The notes beneath the pieces are model-generated. The model was given only the letters and a program-made list of their open reading frames with translations, made no database searches and had not been told where the DNA came from. Of a stretch of 64,000 nt of DNA, positions 37,502-49,504 are shown piece by piece (position 1 is the stretch's first letter; every line of letters starts with the position of its first letter). The DNA is taken from the NCBI GenBank assembly GCA_051294375.1, contig CM119265.1, positions 2,463,268 to 2,527,267 on the forward strand. Reading direction: 5' to 3'. The DNA is from Paraspadella gotoi. Lineage: Eukaryota; Chaetognatha. The position numbers and the translations under genes are program-made.

Positions 37502-38288
37502 AGCAATTCGTCTGCTCCAAATGGCCAAGTCTTCTTACTTGGGTCCATTTCTTTCACTGGCCCAACAGATCAAAGAAGTTTACGCCGAAGCCGACAGCAA
37601 CTTTAAGTTTTTGACGACCTTGGCGGGTTGGTCGATCTGTCGGTCGTTTTTATTGTTGTGGTTGGTTGGTGGTCGTGGTTGTGGTCAATCTGGTTGTGGT
37701 TGTGGTTTAGGTTAGGGGTCAGGCTGAGAAGACAGAATTGACTCTAAGGTAAATAAAAATTATTATCGAGCTCCTTACTCTTCATAGAACAATGCGCGCA
37801 GCTGCAAGAAACTCACCCAAAGGACTTACCTCCTCTCTATCTGAAGATCATCAACACGATTCGCTTCATTTGGATTCATTCTCCTTACCTCAGCACGCCA
37901 GAGTTTATTTCGGGTAAGGAAAAGAAAAGAGTACCTTACCTGCGATGTAGCGTTAGATTTTGTGAGGCCCCGAAACTGGCCATGTTTTTCGTGAGCGCCC
38001 CGTTTAAGCTTAAATTGAAAAATAAATTAATTTTTAGGTTTAAGGGTTCGGGATAGAGATTAGGTTAGGGTTTTGTTAGCGCTTCGATTAAGTTTGCTTC
38101 GTTCGATTTTATTTATCATTTCTTCCCATCGCCGCAGCTCTGTTCCGCAAAGTGGGCAACGGGATCATCAACGCATGCATCTCCGCCATCGACTTGGAAC
38201 GGGTCTTCAAGGATTTTATCACACTCCAAGTTGCCTGTTGACGCAGTGCGTCGTGGGCCTGCAGAGAATGGAGGAACGCTTAACAAGT

Positions 38289-38355
<67 letters not shown>

Positions 38356-38640
38356 GAGAGAGCATGTGGAATTTTCTAGATAATTCCTTCGCAGCAAAAC
38401 GCTGAAATCTAATAAATGAATAAATGTTCCAATATATCAATCAATCATCAATCAAATTCAATAACTCCTCCATCCCAGCTACGTTCGCAAGCTCCACCTG
38501 GACTGCGTCGCCGCAGACCCCCTTGCGTCCGGAAGGAGGAGAAGGAGACATCCTCGACGAGCTGATGCAACTGACGAACTCCCGCCGCAATCAGAGACGT
38601 TGATGGATGCCGGAAGAGTCTAAGCGATATTTGGTAGAGA
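37502..38640 (+). CDS. DNAH2: DNAH2-like dynein heavy chain, DHC_N1 exons in block C
   Basis: Continues the dynein stem. Exons: 37502-37626 (AIRLLQMAKSSYLGPFLSLA, QQIKEVYAEADSNFKFLTTL), 37788-37913 (EQCAQLQETHPKDLPPLYLK, IINTIRFIWIHSPYLSTPEF), 38138-38286 (LFRKVGNGIINACISAIDLE, RVFKDFITLQ, then GLQRMEERLT) and 38479-~38640 (YVRKLHLDCVA onward). Phases agree across the first three junctions: GCG G joins AA, and TCG G joins CT. The AKSSYL.PF and IW..SP motifs are diagnostic of DHC_N1. The third exon has an indel near VACC, and the end of the fourth is not clear. The next exon is 45347, across an intron of at least 6.7 kb that holds the long-TIR element. Confidence 0.8.
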
Positions 38641-38694
38641 TTTGGGAGTTTATTTAATATCTCTAGTGTCGATTATTATATATATTATATATAT

Positions 38695-41600
38695 AGATGT
38701 TAGCCCAAATATTTTATTATAACCCAGAAAAAATTTTGAAGGGGTTCCAACGAACTCATATTAATTAGGTTCTTTTTTGGCTGTTAGAAAGACATTGGGA
38801 CATGTAAACCTGAAAAAACTTGACCGGAGGAAGGAAACTCTCAGAGTTCCAAGGTGATCGAGTTAACTTTGCGGTTTTCTCTTGATCGTAATCTGATATG
38901 TGGAAATTAATTTCATAAGGATTTTTTTAAATAAATAATGATTAAATCAATACTTGATTTTGATCTTTGAAATATATTTTTGTTGTAATTATATTTATTA
39001 CCTTTTATTTTTAAATAAATTTATTAATAATATAATATATATATAATATAAAGAATAACTAAAGATGATCATTTAGTTTTTTGAAATAAATACTTACTAA
39101 AAGTTTATTCCTAAAATTTTGTGGAAGAATAAAATATTAAAAATAATATTAGCAGTACTTAACTAAAAATAAAATCAAAATACACAATATTAAACTTTTA
39201 AAAACTAAAAAAATAAAGATTAAAATTTATAATACATATTCTCCATACTTTTTTTAAATTTTTGAGCTCTTTATGGCTTAAATTTTGCGCCTTTATTACC
39301 AGAGAACTCTGTCAAATTTAGATTAAATTATCAATATTTTCAGAATCTTGCTAAGTCTTTGCTTTTAGTAAATATAAAGAGTGTTTGAAAATGCCCAATT
39401 ACTACTTTTGTGGCTATGAGTAAATTGTTTTCTCCAAGAAATTATAAAACTTTTATTGTTTTTAAAACAGATTTAAAATCTAAAACAGTATTTCATAAAA
39501 AATTAAAGTAAAAATTTTGAATCTACTTGGTTTTGCCTTTATTAGATAGCTTAGATTGCATAATATTTAATTGATGCAGTAATGTTTTTGAATATGTATC
39601 AAACATAATAATACTAAGGGGAAAATATTATATTTCAATTAGTATGGCATTAGTATAGATTTACATCATGGGCCAAGATAATAAAAAGTAAATATACGTA
39701 AAATTTATCCTGGAAATAGGAACACAAAACTTTTCTTCCTTCTGTTGTAATATTTTGACTCTTTGGTGAAGAATTTAGTGATGATGACCTGAATGAGAGT
39801 GGTATTGTTTTGTAGGATGAAAGTAAAATTTAGGATATGGTAAAGAGGCTTGCTGCATGTCCTAAGCTGATGCGTCATTTTTTTTTAATTGGCATGTCTT
39901 AAACTAGTGTTAAAAACTTATAATAAACTTATTAACTACAGGTTCAAGTTTTCTTAATGCTATAGTTTAAACAGAATGGATTGATTAGTTTCAGAACAAA
40001 TCAATCAAAACCTCTTTCTATAAGTCAAACACAAAAAAAAGGGAAATTAATTGAAGGAATAAAATCTGGTATGAACCTAGTTTGATTGAATTAATATAAA
40101 AAAAAGTAATAATTATGAAGTAAATGAAAAAAAAACTGCAGGCGTTTAGTCTTATGTCGTTTTATGTGAAAGAATTTCCAAAAGTAACAATAGAAACATA
40201 TGAAGCAAATTATGTACAATGGAGCTTTATTTGTGGTTACAGCTTATTTATAAAGTTTGATTACAAAAGAAAACAAAGTTTTAATTCAGCATTAACAACG
40301 ATTTTATTAATAATGAAGGTTTCGACTCTCGCTTTTATGAGTCTTCTTCCAAGCGGTTTGACTCAACAGATTTCGGTTTCACAAGATTCCCTTCCAAACA
40401 AAGAATTGAAGAAAAGATAGTGGTCACAATGAGGAATGGTTGAGGTGAGAATAGGGAGGAGAGACGAGTGAATAATTTGAAACTAGTAAAAGAGATAGAG
40501 ATAGAGAGAAAGTGAGAGGGAAAAATCATTATATTAAGCAATATACAACAAAGATAGATTTAAATTAAGCAAACTCTAATTTTAAACAAGAATAATAATA
40601 ATAAAGGTAAATAAGTTTTAGATAATGGAGATGTAAGTAAAAATGAAATAGAAAAATAAGTGGTTAGGGATGGATAAGATAAGAAGTAAGGGAAATAAGT
40701 AAGAAAAGAGCTCAAATTTGGCACAAAATGTAGTGATTTTTCCCTCTCTCTCATTACCGGAATTTTCAAATTTATCACTCTCCTCTCCTCCTATCCTCAC
40801 CTTCTCTTGTCCTGCGCATCTATCCTTTCTTAATTCTTGTTGGAAACTTTCTTTCTCTCTCTCTCTCTCTGCACCAACTCAATGTTTGTGAAACCAAAAT
40901 CTGTTTGAGTCAAAACCCTGGAATGAAGCGCTCGAAAACAAGATCAAAATATATCCGACCTTATTGGTTGATAAATTTGTTTGTTATTGCTAATTAATTC
41001 ATTTTTCCATAAATAAAATATATAATGAAAAAAAGAATTTAACACAAGTTTTTAACTATATTAACCTTGTATGCATTTAATGTATCCTCACCACTTTTCA
41101 AAAAATATTGACTATTTTATATTTTATAGTTATAGTTAGATCATATGATTGAATTTTTATATAATCACCTGCCAGCACACCTATAACATTTCATAAACAA
41201 TATTATCCAACATTCCTACCAAATATTATTTTAAAAATTATGTAGCATAAAACGAGTTATGAATATTTAACAATTTAAGTCAGACTACAGAAGACAACCT
41301 ACCCACGCAACTTAAAGAAAAATGATTTGAATTGCTGCCCAAGCACTCGTACCGCAAGCTAAAAGGTTACTGATAACTTTACTCATAACTAACATCTAAT
41401 AACTTTTTAGACAGGTTTGAGACAGTTTTTAATGTCTTTTAAAGACCAAAAGAACCTATTAAATGAGTTGTGAAATTTTATATTTAAGCATAAAGAGCTC
41501 AAAAATGCTAAAAAGTATGAAGAATATAATTATAATTTTAATCATTTTTTATTTTCATTTATTATTTAAAGTTTAATATTATGTAATTTTGATTTTATTT

Positions 41601-42055
41601 TCAGTGAGTACTGCTAAATATTATTTTTTAATATTTATTCTTCACAAATTTAGGAATAACTTTTAGTAAGTATTTTATCAAAACTATAATTCATTTAATA
41701 TTTTATATATATAAATATTATATTATTATATAAATTTATTAAAATCAAGGTTTAATTAAAATATAAAGTCTACATCAAAAATATATTTCAAAATCAAATC
41801 AAGTATTGATTTTAATCATTATTTATTTTAAAAAATAATATCCTTTAAAATAATTTCACATATAAGATTACGATCCAAGAGAAAACCGCAAAAGTACTCG
41901 ATCACTTGGAAACTGGGAGAGTTCCTTTCCGGTCAAGTTTTTTCAGGTTTATCAGTCCCAATGTCTTCTAGCAAGACAAAAAGGAACCTAATAAAATGAG
42001 TCGTGAACCCTTCATCTGGTGTAATTGAAAATTTGGGTAACTCTAATATATTTTA
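38695..42055. mobile_element. ~3.36-kb DNA element with ~590-bp terminal inverted repeats
   Basis: The left end (38700-39290) and right end (~41480-42050) are inverted copies. Shared landmarks include CCTGAAAAAACTTGACCGG, GCGGTTTTCTCTTG, AATAAATAATGATTAAA, AGCAGTACT and TTTTTGAGCTCTTTATG. The TIR identity is imperfect with indels. The element sits in an (AT)n tract that is uninterrupted at the same place in blocks A and B. The ~2.2-kb interior is AT-rich and has only short frames, such as 40124-40420 (98 codons, no domain I recognise), so it looks non-autonomous. The superfamily is not assigned because target duplications are hidden by the AT repeat. Confidence 0.75.
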
Positions 42056-43735
42056 TTATATATATATATTATTATATATTTTGTTTAATATCTCTTACTC
42101 GAAGATATTTCATCTTTGACTAAATATTTTCATTATTCAATTTTCCAGCCTATCGTTTGAAATTCTTTTTTTATACAATATTTCTTACAATTAGAATTTT
42201 CATGTATTATAAAAAAATTTATTATTTTATTTATTATTAGCACATCCCGACTTTATAATGCGTCGTTGCGTCGGTCCCAACCCTAAATCTTGTCGGGCAC
42301 TCACTTAAATCATGTCAGAACATCGAACTATGATAAAATTATGCAAAAAAATTATGTCCGTCCGTCCGCCGCGTCCTCTGTCTGTCCGTCCCCATCTAAT
42401 TACTCGTGATTGGATGGTTGGATTAGAATAAAATGTTGTGTGTGGTTAGAAAAGTGTGTGATTGAGCTGGATATAAAGTTTCGATGGAATCGTGCAAGTT
42501 AAAATGAGTTTAAATGAAAAAAAAAACATGAGTCACATTTAGTTAAATATTTTTACTAATTCAACCCTAAATACTCGAATTAATCATAATTAGATGTATA
42601 GATTAAGTGTGTGGGTAGGAAAGGTGTGTGATTTAGTTAGTCACCTCAATAGTTAAAAAAATGATTTAAAATAAAAAAAGTTATGCAAGTTGAAAAAAAT
42701 GAGTTCAAAAAATGATGCGAGTTGAAAAAATACTAGTGAAATAAATTATTAGTACCATAGTAACAGTTCAGTTTAATCCCTTGCAAGTGATTTACATGTA
42801 TTGGCGCAGCCACTAGTTTGGTATGGTACAATCGGTTATGATCAGTAAGGATCACAAATTGAAAGAATTATCGTGATTTATCATCTGATTGGCTGATTAC
42901 CGCTTAATTATCGCTGGCAGATCCGACACTGTTTGCTCAAACTTGTTTAATGTATTTTTGTTTGAGTTTAAAAAAAAAAATTGTAAATTTAGTACAGGAT
43001 TTGGATCCTTTATTAAAAAAAAAAAATTAGAAAATACTCAGAATGATTGAGAAATCGACAGATTTACCATAAAAACTGTTTCTACAATGATGCGGTCGCC
43101 GACCAATAAATTTATGTCGAAGAGAAGATCCCACTTTTCACGGCGGAGGTGTGACGCGCCTTTGTAAGCGAGTTAACGCGCCTGGAAGCAGCGGAGGGTC
43201 TCTTGCGAGTCGGGTTTCCATCTAGTCGCTTATGCTCTTAGACGAGGATGTCCGCTCGACTCGCCCCCTTTACCGGAAGTCGAGTGCTTCTCAAAGTCCG
43301 CGGTCGACTTTATCGGTTGCGGTCGACCATCGCCATCGGACTCTGAGGCAGCGAATGCGATCTCGTCGTAGCTCGAGGCGATACCACCCGACTGTCTGCA
43401 CCTGCTTCCCTTTTAATTTTTATCTATTTTTTTTTTAAACGGGGCTGGTTTAAATAAAATGGCTAATGACGGATGGTAAAATAAAATTTAATGATGGATG
43501 GAAAAGAAAATATTTTAATGATGGATGGAAAAGAAAATATTTTAATGACGATTAGCAAAGAATATATTTTAATGACGGATGGCAAAAAAAAATATTTTCT
43601 TGTCACATTCATCGGAAATCATTGAATCATTGACTGATGATGGATTATCATCACATCAATGATCGATTATTATCGTATCTACTATGATAGTATCAATAAA
43701 TCGTTATCATTGCATCGATAAATCTTAAGGTAACA

Positions 43736-45346
43736 TCGCTTTAATAAATTGGTGTGGTGGTATATTCACACCGCCTCAAGTCCACAATCGTTCTGCCAAT
43801 ACCATTGGCTCTGAGGGTGGAACACACCACCCCAAGCATTGCGTTACATCCACAGTCCTAAAAACTTCCATCTGTGTTGGCTAGGCGAGGCCGTCCAAGG
43901 GTAACCGCGCCAGTGAAAGGAGGCGTCACTGAGGGTCCGAAGCCCCCAAAGCCAACAGTGAGATGCCCCATCCCAATTGGCATCACAGGCAACCCGGCTG
44001 TTGCCATAAGGGGATCAACAATCTTGAAGTGAAGTTTGGGCATTTATTTATTTTAAAAATAATTTTGCCATCAAGATCACTATACTAAGAATTTTTGATT
44101 TTATGTTAGGATCTGTTGTAATATGTCATGATCACAAATTAAAAGACTCATCATGACTAATCATCTAGTTAGCTGCTTACCGCTAAATTATCGTAAGCAG
44201 ATCCGACATTGTTTGCTCAAACTTGTTTTCTATTTTATTTGTCCACAGATTCCGACTCTATAATTCACTTTTTCGGTGCGTCGGTCCGCCCCCTCAATCT
44301 GGTCGGGCATTCACATATATCATGTCAGAACATCGAATTATGATGAATTATGCAAAAAAACACGATGTCCGTCCGTCTATCTGTCCGTCTGTCTGTCAAT
44401 CCGTCCGTCCCACCTTAGCAAAAAACTCCAATTACTCCCGATTGGAATTAGATTTTGTGTGTGGGTAGGGAAGTGTGTGATTGAGCTGGATAATGGATAT
44501 GAAGTTTTGATGGAATCGTGCGAGTGGAAAGGAGTTTAAATGGAAAAAACAAAAAAATATATTTCACTATTTGAACGCCAATTACTCATAAGTGGATGGG
44601 ACGATTGGCTTTAAATTTTGTATGTGGGTAGGAAATTGTGTGATTAAGCTGGAAATCAAGTTTCGATAAAATCGTCTGAGTGGAAATGAGTTTAAATAGA
44701 AAAAACAAAAAACCTGTTTCACTAATTGATTATGCTTATTTTTATATTAAATGTAAATGCAATATGTATTAATTAATCAAATAACTATTAATCAATTAGT
44801 TAATTAATTAATCAATAACTAATCAGTCAAATAATCAATCAATCAATTATTTATCTATTAATTAATTATTCAATCAATCAATTTATCTATTAATTAATTA
44901 TTTAATCTATCAATCAATCAAGTCAATCGTTTTCGGCATTATTGTCGTCGTCACCATCATCGTCGTCGTTGCTTTTGTCGTGGTAAGTGACGAAAAGACC
45001 TAAAATTTATTAATTAATTACCGCTAATGATCGTGGGCAGATCCGACATTGTTTGCACAAACTTGTTTTTTTAAATTTCAGTCTTCTCTTATCTTATTTT
45101 ACTTTCAAATCTTAACTTTTTCGCGTTTTCCAAACTTTACTCTAAAATTTCTAATTTTTACATTATTCATACTATTTTTCACTTTCAACTATAATTTTCC
45201 ACTGATACTTTAATTTTCACTTTTACTTTCCCCGTTTTCACTCTTATTTCTTTCTCCTTAACTTTCTTCACTTTCTACTTTCATCTTTCCTTTCACTTTC
45301 CACTTTCCACTCTCACTTTCCACTTTCACCTCCCGTTTTTCCACAG
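43736..45346. repeat. Dynein intron: GC-rich unknown segment and dispersed repeats
   Basis: A GC-rich block at 43770-44040 (CCACAATCGTTCTGCCAATA onward) is of unknown origin; its minus-strand frame of 61 codons has no recognisable domain. At 44105-44235 and again near 45010-45065 there is a repeat with GCAGATCCGACATTGTTTGC, also present at 42840-42960 and inverted at 31075-31210. A family 4 copy (-) at 44270-44560 continues into the inverted copy of the window start (to 44960). The last 280 bases are pyrimidine-rich up to the acceptor at 45346. Confidence 0.55.
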
Positions 45347-45487
45347 GCCTGATCGAAGCCTTCGAGCAAAGATGCGTCGATCTTCTTGAAATCAACAAAA
45401 CTCTTCACGAATTCGCCAGATTTGAAGAAGGAGTGAAGATGGAAAGACCGATATTTCAGGGACAATATGGGAAAGAGATAGAGAGGT

Positions 45488-45525
<38 letters not shown>

Positions 45526-48513
45526 TATAGAGAAATTGAAATGTATACACTGGACAGTATCAAGAAGGTTTAATGGGCCTATTTGTCTAATAATACTTCT
45601 AAAATCACAAGAGAGAGAGAGATAGAGAGAGAGAGAGATATGAAAATATTCCAAAGCAAGGAAATAAATAACAAGAACGGTAATTCAAATGTGTTGCGTC
45701 GTAGTGACTGCCTTATCATGTGTATTTCTCATGATATGACATAACGTGACATGACATGACATAACATGACGTGACATACATAACTACAATAACTTTCTTA
45801 GCCCGTATATTTATGATATGGACTGCATCAAAATTCCGTCTTTTATTTCTTTTTAGTTTTAGGATTTCCTGAAGGCGGCGCTAAGCCGCTAACAGTCCCT
45901 TAGATTTGAGGTTTTTACTGTCCAAACAAAAGAGCAACCAACTATAGGCAAATTATATACATTTTAAATAATTGGGACAGACCGACCAAAAAATGGCTTA
46001 TAGAATAATCGCGGCGCAACTAAAAAGATAAAATAATAAATAATTAAAAATTTGAGAAGAAAAGTCTCCAATTTCCAATGAATTTTCCTCTTTCCTCTTT
46101 CCTCCTCCCCCACCTTCTCCCCTTCCTCCTCTTCTTCCCCTTCCTCCTCTTCCTCTCTTTCCTTCCTCCCCACTTTTCTCCCTGTCTCCTCTTCTTCCCC
46201 TTCCTCCTCCTTCCTCCTCTTCCTCCTCCCACTCAGATACCTCTTCGACATCGAGGCCAACTTCGAAGGTCACTTGGCGAGTCTGAGTGAAAACAAAGAG
46301 GAAATTCTCGACGTGAAGGCGACGTCGTGGCATCACAATTTCGATGTGTTCAGAACCGCGGTCAAGGAAATGGAGGTTCGCTTAAAAAGTCTTTACTGTT
46401 GACAAGAATAGTTGCGTTTTCGGTTACAAATTATTGGATGTGATCTCTAGGCGAAAAACCATAAAATAAGCCATGTAGTGAGATTGAAAACTAATTCGTG
46501 AATATCTGAAATGTTACCACAATATGCAAATGATATTTAAGACTTAGCATTGAACCTGTCACAATTTCGGCCACGAGAGGTTGTTTTTACTTTTTGGGCA
46601 TAACATCTTTGAAAATACGAGTTTAGAAAAAGTGTCACGGTTTCATAATATAACACCTTGGAGGTTTATAACGCCAGAGGCGGACGACTTAATTTAAATG
46701 ATTTATTGCCATTGGTTAACACCCCTCTACCTTAATTCCTTCACAACGCCCTCTCCAACACCCCTCCTTTGCCACAGATCATGCTGCAGAACACGATCGA
46801 CTCTGCGATGGATTGGACCATGACGACGGAGCAAGGCGTCGAGTATCTTGAGAACTTCAACTATCTCTCAGCTCGGGAGGTCATCAAACGGACGCTGGAT
46901 CGGAGGACGGATGCTATTTGGGCCAGGTGAAAGAGCTCATTTTCTGGGAAGCTATATATTTTAAATATCAGTTTAAATATTGATATTTACAAATATATTG
47001 ATATTTATATTTAAAGAGAAAAAAATGATATTCAAAGAGAAAACCCTGAAATAGAGCCTCTGAATTGTTTTTGTTCTGATATTTAAAGTGATATTTAAAA
47101 GACAGCTTCCCATTTTCTGCCAAAGTTTGAAAATAGGTTTAAGGTTTGAGCTGTTTAGAGTTGAAGATTAGGGTTAGAGATTAAGATTAGGAATTAAGTT
47201 TAAGATTAAGGTTACAGAGGAACAGAATTGAGGCGCCTTCGAAAGAAATGTGGTGATGATGTGGACGGAGTGGTCGAAGGGTGATCCAAATCCAATACTT
47301 ATCTTCAAAAGTCATAACTTGCCCTCCTTTAACTCACCGACGCAGATACACGGGCAAAGTCGCGGTTGTGAAGAGAGAATTTCTCGAGCGGAACATTGAT
47401 CTATTTCAAGAGGATCCTCCTTACGCGGGGAGAGCGATGTGGGCGAATGAACTTACCAGAAGGTGAGTGTAGGGGGAGAGAGAGAGAGAGAGAGAGATGA
47501 TCGATTCCACACTACCTTCCCTACCCATCTCTTAGAATCGACACCCCCATGCGAACCCTCAAACGAGCACCCTTCCTCAACAAGTGCGCCCGCGCCATCG
47601 AGGGTCATCGTCAGTACGAGACGCTTCGCCAAGTCATCGAGGAATACGTGCGGACGACCCACTTGGAGTGGTGCTTCAGTTTCAGGGAGGAGCAGCCGCC
47701 GACCAAGTTGATGGAGAACTGTCTGCTGAAGTCGTCGGATATCGAAGGTTAGGGTTAGAGGGTTAGAGGTTAGAGGTTAGAGGTTAGGGTTAGGGGTGGA
47801 GGAGGAGGGGGGGAGGATGAAGAGGAGGCCGTAGACCACCTTTGCGGCGAGGAAAAACTCTCTAGCCTGGTTACCAGCCCAGCCCCCGTTCCAAGGCTGA
47901 TAGAGGGGGAAAAGTTACGGATAGCACTCTGCAGTCCACTTGGCGCCTTATATTCGCACTAAGCTTTTCCTTTGTTTTCTTACTTAATCGCCAAATTTTA
48001 CATACTTTTAATATTCGTTTATTATTATAATTATTATATATCATATTATTATTTAATTAATTAATTATTATTCATTTTCGTATCAGTTTTGTCGCAACCA
48101 GCGTCATTTTGTTTCGATCGGTACCCGCTCAATTTTATCGTCTTTTCCTTTTTATTTTGAAATTTTTCATCCCCTTTTATTTCATTTTATGTCGTATTGT
48201 ATTTAATGTAATTAATCGCATCTCATTATGTCACATTCTTGTCCCGCTTTTCATTCGATCCAGTCTGCTTCAATTGTACTTTCTCTTTCTTCTTTGACCA
48301 GATACCAGTGACCAGTGACCAGTGACCACTGCCCTCTTCCAATCTCCAATTTCTCTTCAGGCTACATCGACATCAACGTGGAGAAGCTGCTGTTGAAGGC
48401 CTTGGTGGAGATGCGCCTCTGGACTCTCTTGAAGTTCGACAATCCTCATTACATCGCGGATCTGATTTTGAAGAAGGACGATCTGAGGATTGCCAAAGAT
48501 TTGGTTCTCTCGT

Positions 48514-48594
<81 letters not shown>

Positions 48595-49124
48595 GAGACA
48601 GACAGATAGGACAGACAGACAGACAGACAGACAGACCGAGAGAGAGACAGACAGGCAGACATAGAGAGAGAGAGAGAGACAGACAGAGGAAGAGAGAGAG
48701 GAAGAGAGAGGTGAGAGACAGACAGATAGACCGACAGAGAGTGAGACAGACAGACTAAGAGAGAGAGAGAGAGACAGACAGACAGCAAACAGACAAACAG
48801 AGAGAGAGACAGACAGACAGAGAAAGAGAGAGACAGACAGACAGACAGAGAGAGAGAGAGAGAGAAACAGACAGACCGAGAGAGAGAGGGATAGACAGAT
48901 AGACAGCAGACAGACAGAGAGAGGAGAGAGACAGACAGACAGACCGAGAGAGAGAGACAACAGATAGACCGACATAAATAGAGAGAAAGACAGACAGACC
49001 GAGAGAGAGAGAGAGGGAGCCCCACCCTGACTTACCTCCGACCATTTAGGTGAGGGACTACAATCGAATGATCAGTTCCATTCCAAGTTCGAAGACTGGT
49101 GAGGGAGATCTCTTCAAAGAAAAG
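45347..49124 (+). CDS. DNAH2: DNAH2-like dynein heavy chain, exons completing DHC_N1
   Basis: Seven intact exons: 45347-45485, 46237-46375, 46778-46926, 47346-47462, 47536-47747, 48361-48515 and 49050-49124. All are GT-AG with matching phases, starting with 2 bases that complete a codon from the previous exon. Protein landmarks are LIEAFEQRCVDLLEINKTLH, YLFDIEANFEGHLASL, KEEILDVKATSWHHNFD, LSAREVIKRTLDRR, PPYAGRAMWANELTRRI, VEKLLLKALVEMRLW and VRDYNRMIS. These correspond to the coiled stem that binds light and intermediate chains in I1/f inner-arm dynein. No stop or frame break is present, in contrast to the upstream exons. Exon 48361-48515 ends at a donor whose intron begins directly with (GA)n. 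Confidence 0.85.
46081..46236 (+). repeat. Pyrimidine-rich repeat ending at an acceptor
   Basis: TCC/TTCC-rich simple sequence from 46081 directly into CCCACTCAG before exon 46237. The opposite strand reads as a Glu/Arg-rich frame, which is an artefact. Confidence 0.85.
47090..47250 (-). repeat. Dispersed repeat family 5 (TTAGGG-core element), member
   Basis: Core of TTAGGGTTAGAGATTAAGAT-like repeats, ending in AGAATTGAGGCGCCTTCG, which matches the terminal block seen at 51200-51245, 55235-55265 and 61375-61425. A separate GC-rich stretch at 47815-47960 in the next intron is unassigned. Confidence 0.5.
48516..49012 (+). repeat. ~500-bp (GA)n / (GACA)n compound microsatellite
   Basis: Begins immediately inside the intron after exon 48361-48515 (donor GTGAGAGAGAGA) and extends as mixed GA, GACA and GACAGATA units almost to the next acceptor at 49049. 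Long Ser/Leu/Cys-rich minus-strand readings and Arg/Glu-rich plus readings here are artefacts. Confidence 0.95.
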
Positions 49125-49254
49125 GTCAGTTCAACCCAAATGATTAAATCACAAATTTAAAAAAAAATTAAACCATAATTGAAACGCCTTAACTGACCTA
49201 TTTAGTAAAGTCTTAATTCTTAACAATTGAAGCAGTTAATAATTACCAATTCAT

Positions 49255-49425
49255 TTATGGGGAAGCTTGGTAACCGCACACTGAACTGTTGAAAGCTTGC
49301 GGGGTCCCGCTATGTTATTATCTTATTAGAGGAATGGAGACCTGAAACCAAAGCCTGTCCAAAGTCAGGGGAAAGATAGCTTATTTATCGATATTTTTCA
49401 TGTACCAATTTCATAAGTTGTCTCT
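49255..49425 (+). repeat. Dispersed repeat family 3, member in a dynein intron
   Basis: GAAAGCTTGCGGGGTCCCGC, CCAAAGCCTGTCCAAAGTCA, GGGGAAAGATAGCTTATTTA and the tail ATGTACCAATTTCATAAG match the copies in the transporter genes at 6141-6355 and 17000-17135. Confidence 0.65.
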
Positions 49426-49433
49426 ACTCTCGG

Positions 49434-49438
<5 letters not shown>

Positions 49439-49504
<66 letters not shown>
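49439..49504 (+). repeat. (CT)n polypyrimidine tract at a DNAH2 acceptor
   Basis: About 62 bp of pure CT ending TCTCAG at the acceptor of exon 49505. Confidence 0.9.

Larger units (their letters stand above)
37335..43735 (+). repeat. DNAH2 segment in gene orientation, block C
   Basis: Reverse complement of blocks A and B, from TTTGATACTGGCATACTG to ATTATTATCGTATCTACTA. It carries the dynein exons on the plus strand, in line with the upstream (27829-30266) and downstream (45347-61318) exons. It is therefore the copy that fits the gene. It is split at an (AT)n tract by the insertion at 38695-42055. Confidence 0.8.

Noticed and set aside
40124-40420. 98-codon frame inside the long-TIR element as a possible transposase
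   Set aside because: No DDE-type motif, zinc finger or recognisable domain. The AT-rich composition makes such a frame likely by chance.
45964-46336. Glu/Arg/Gly-rich minus-strand frames
   Set aside because: They are the complement of the pyrimidine repeat at 46081-46236 and of a dynein exon.
48357-49045. Long Ser/Leu/Cys-rich minus-strand frames of up to 222 codons
   Set aside because: They read the complement of the (GA)n/(GACA)n repeat and of a dynein exon on the plus strand.
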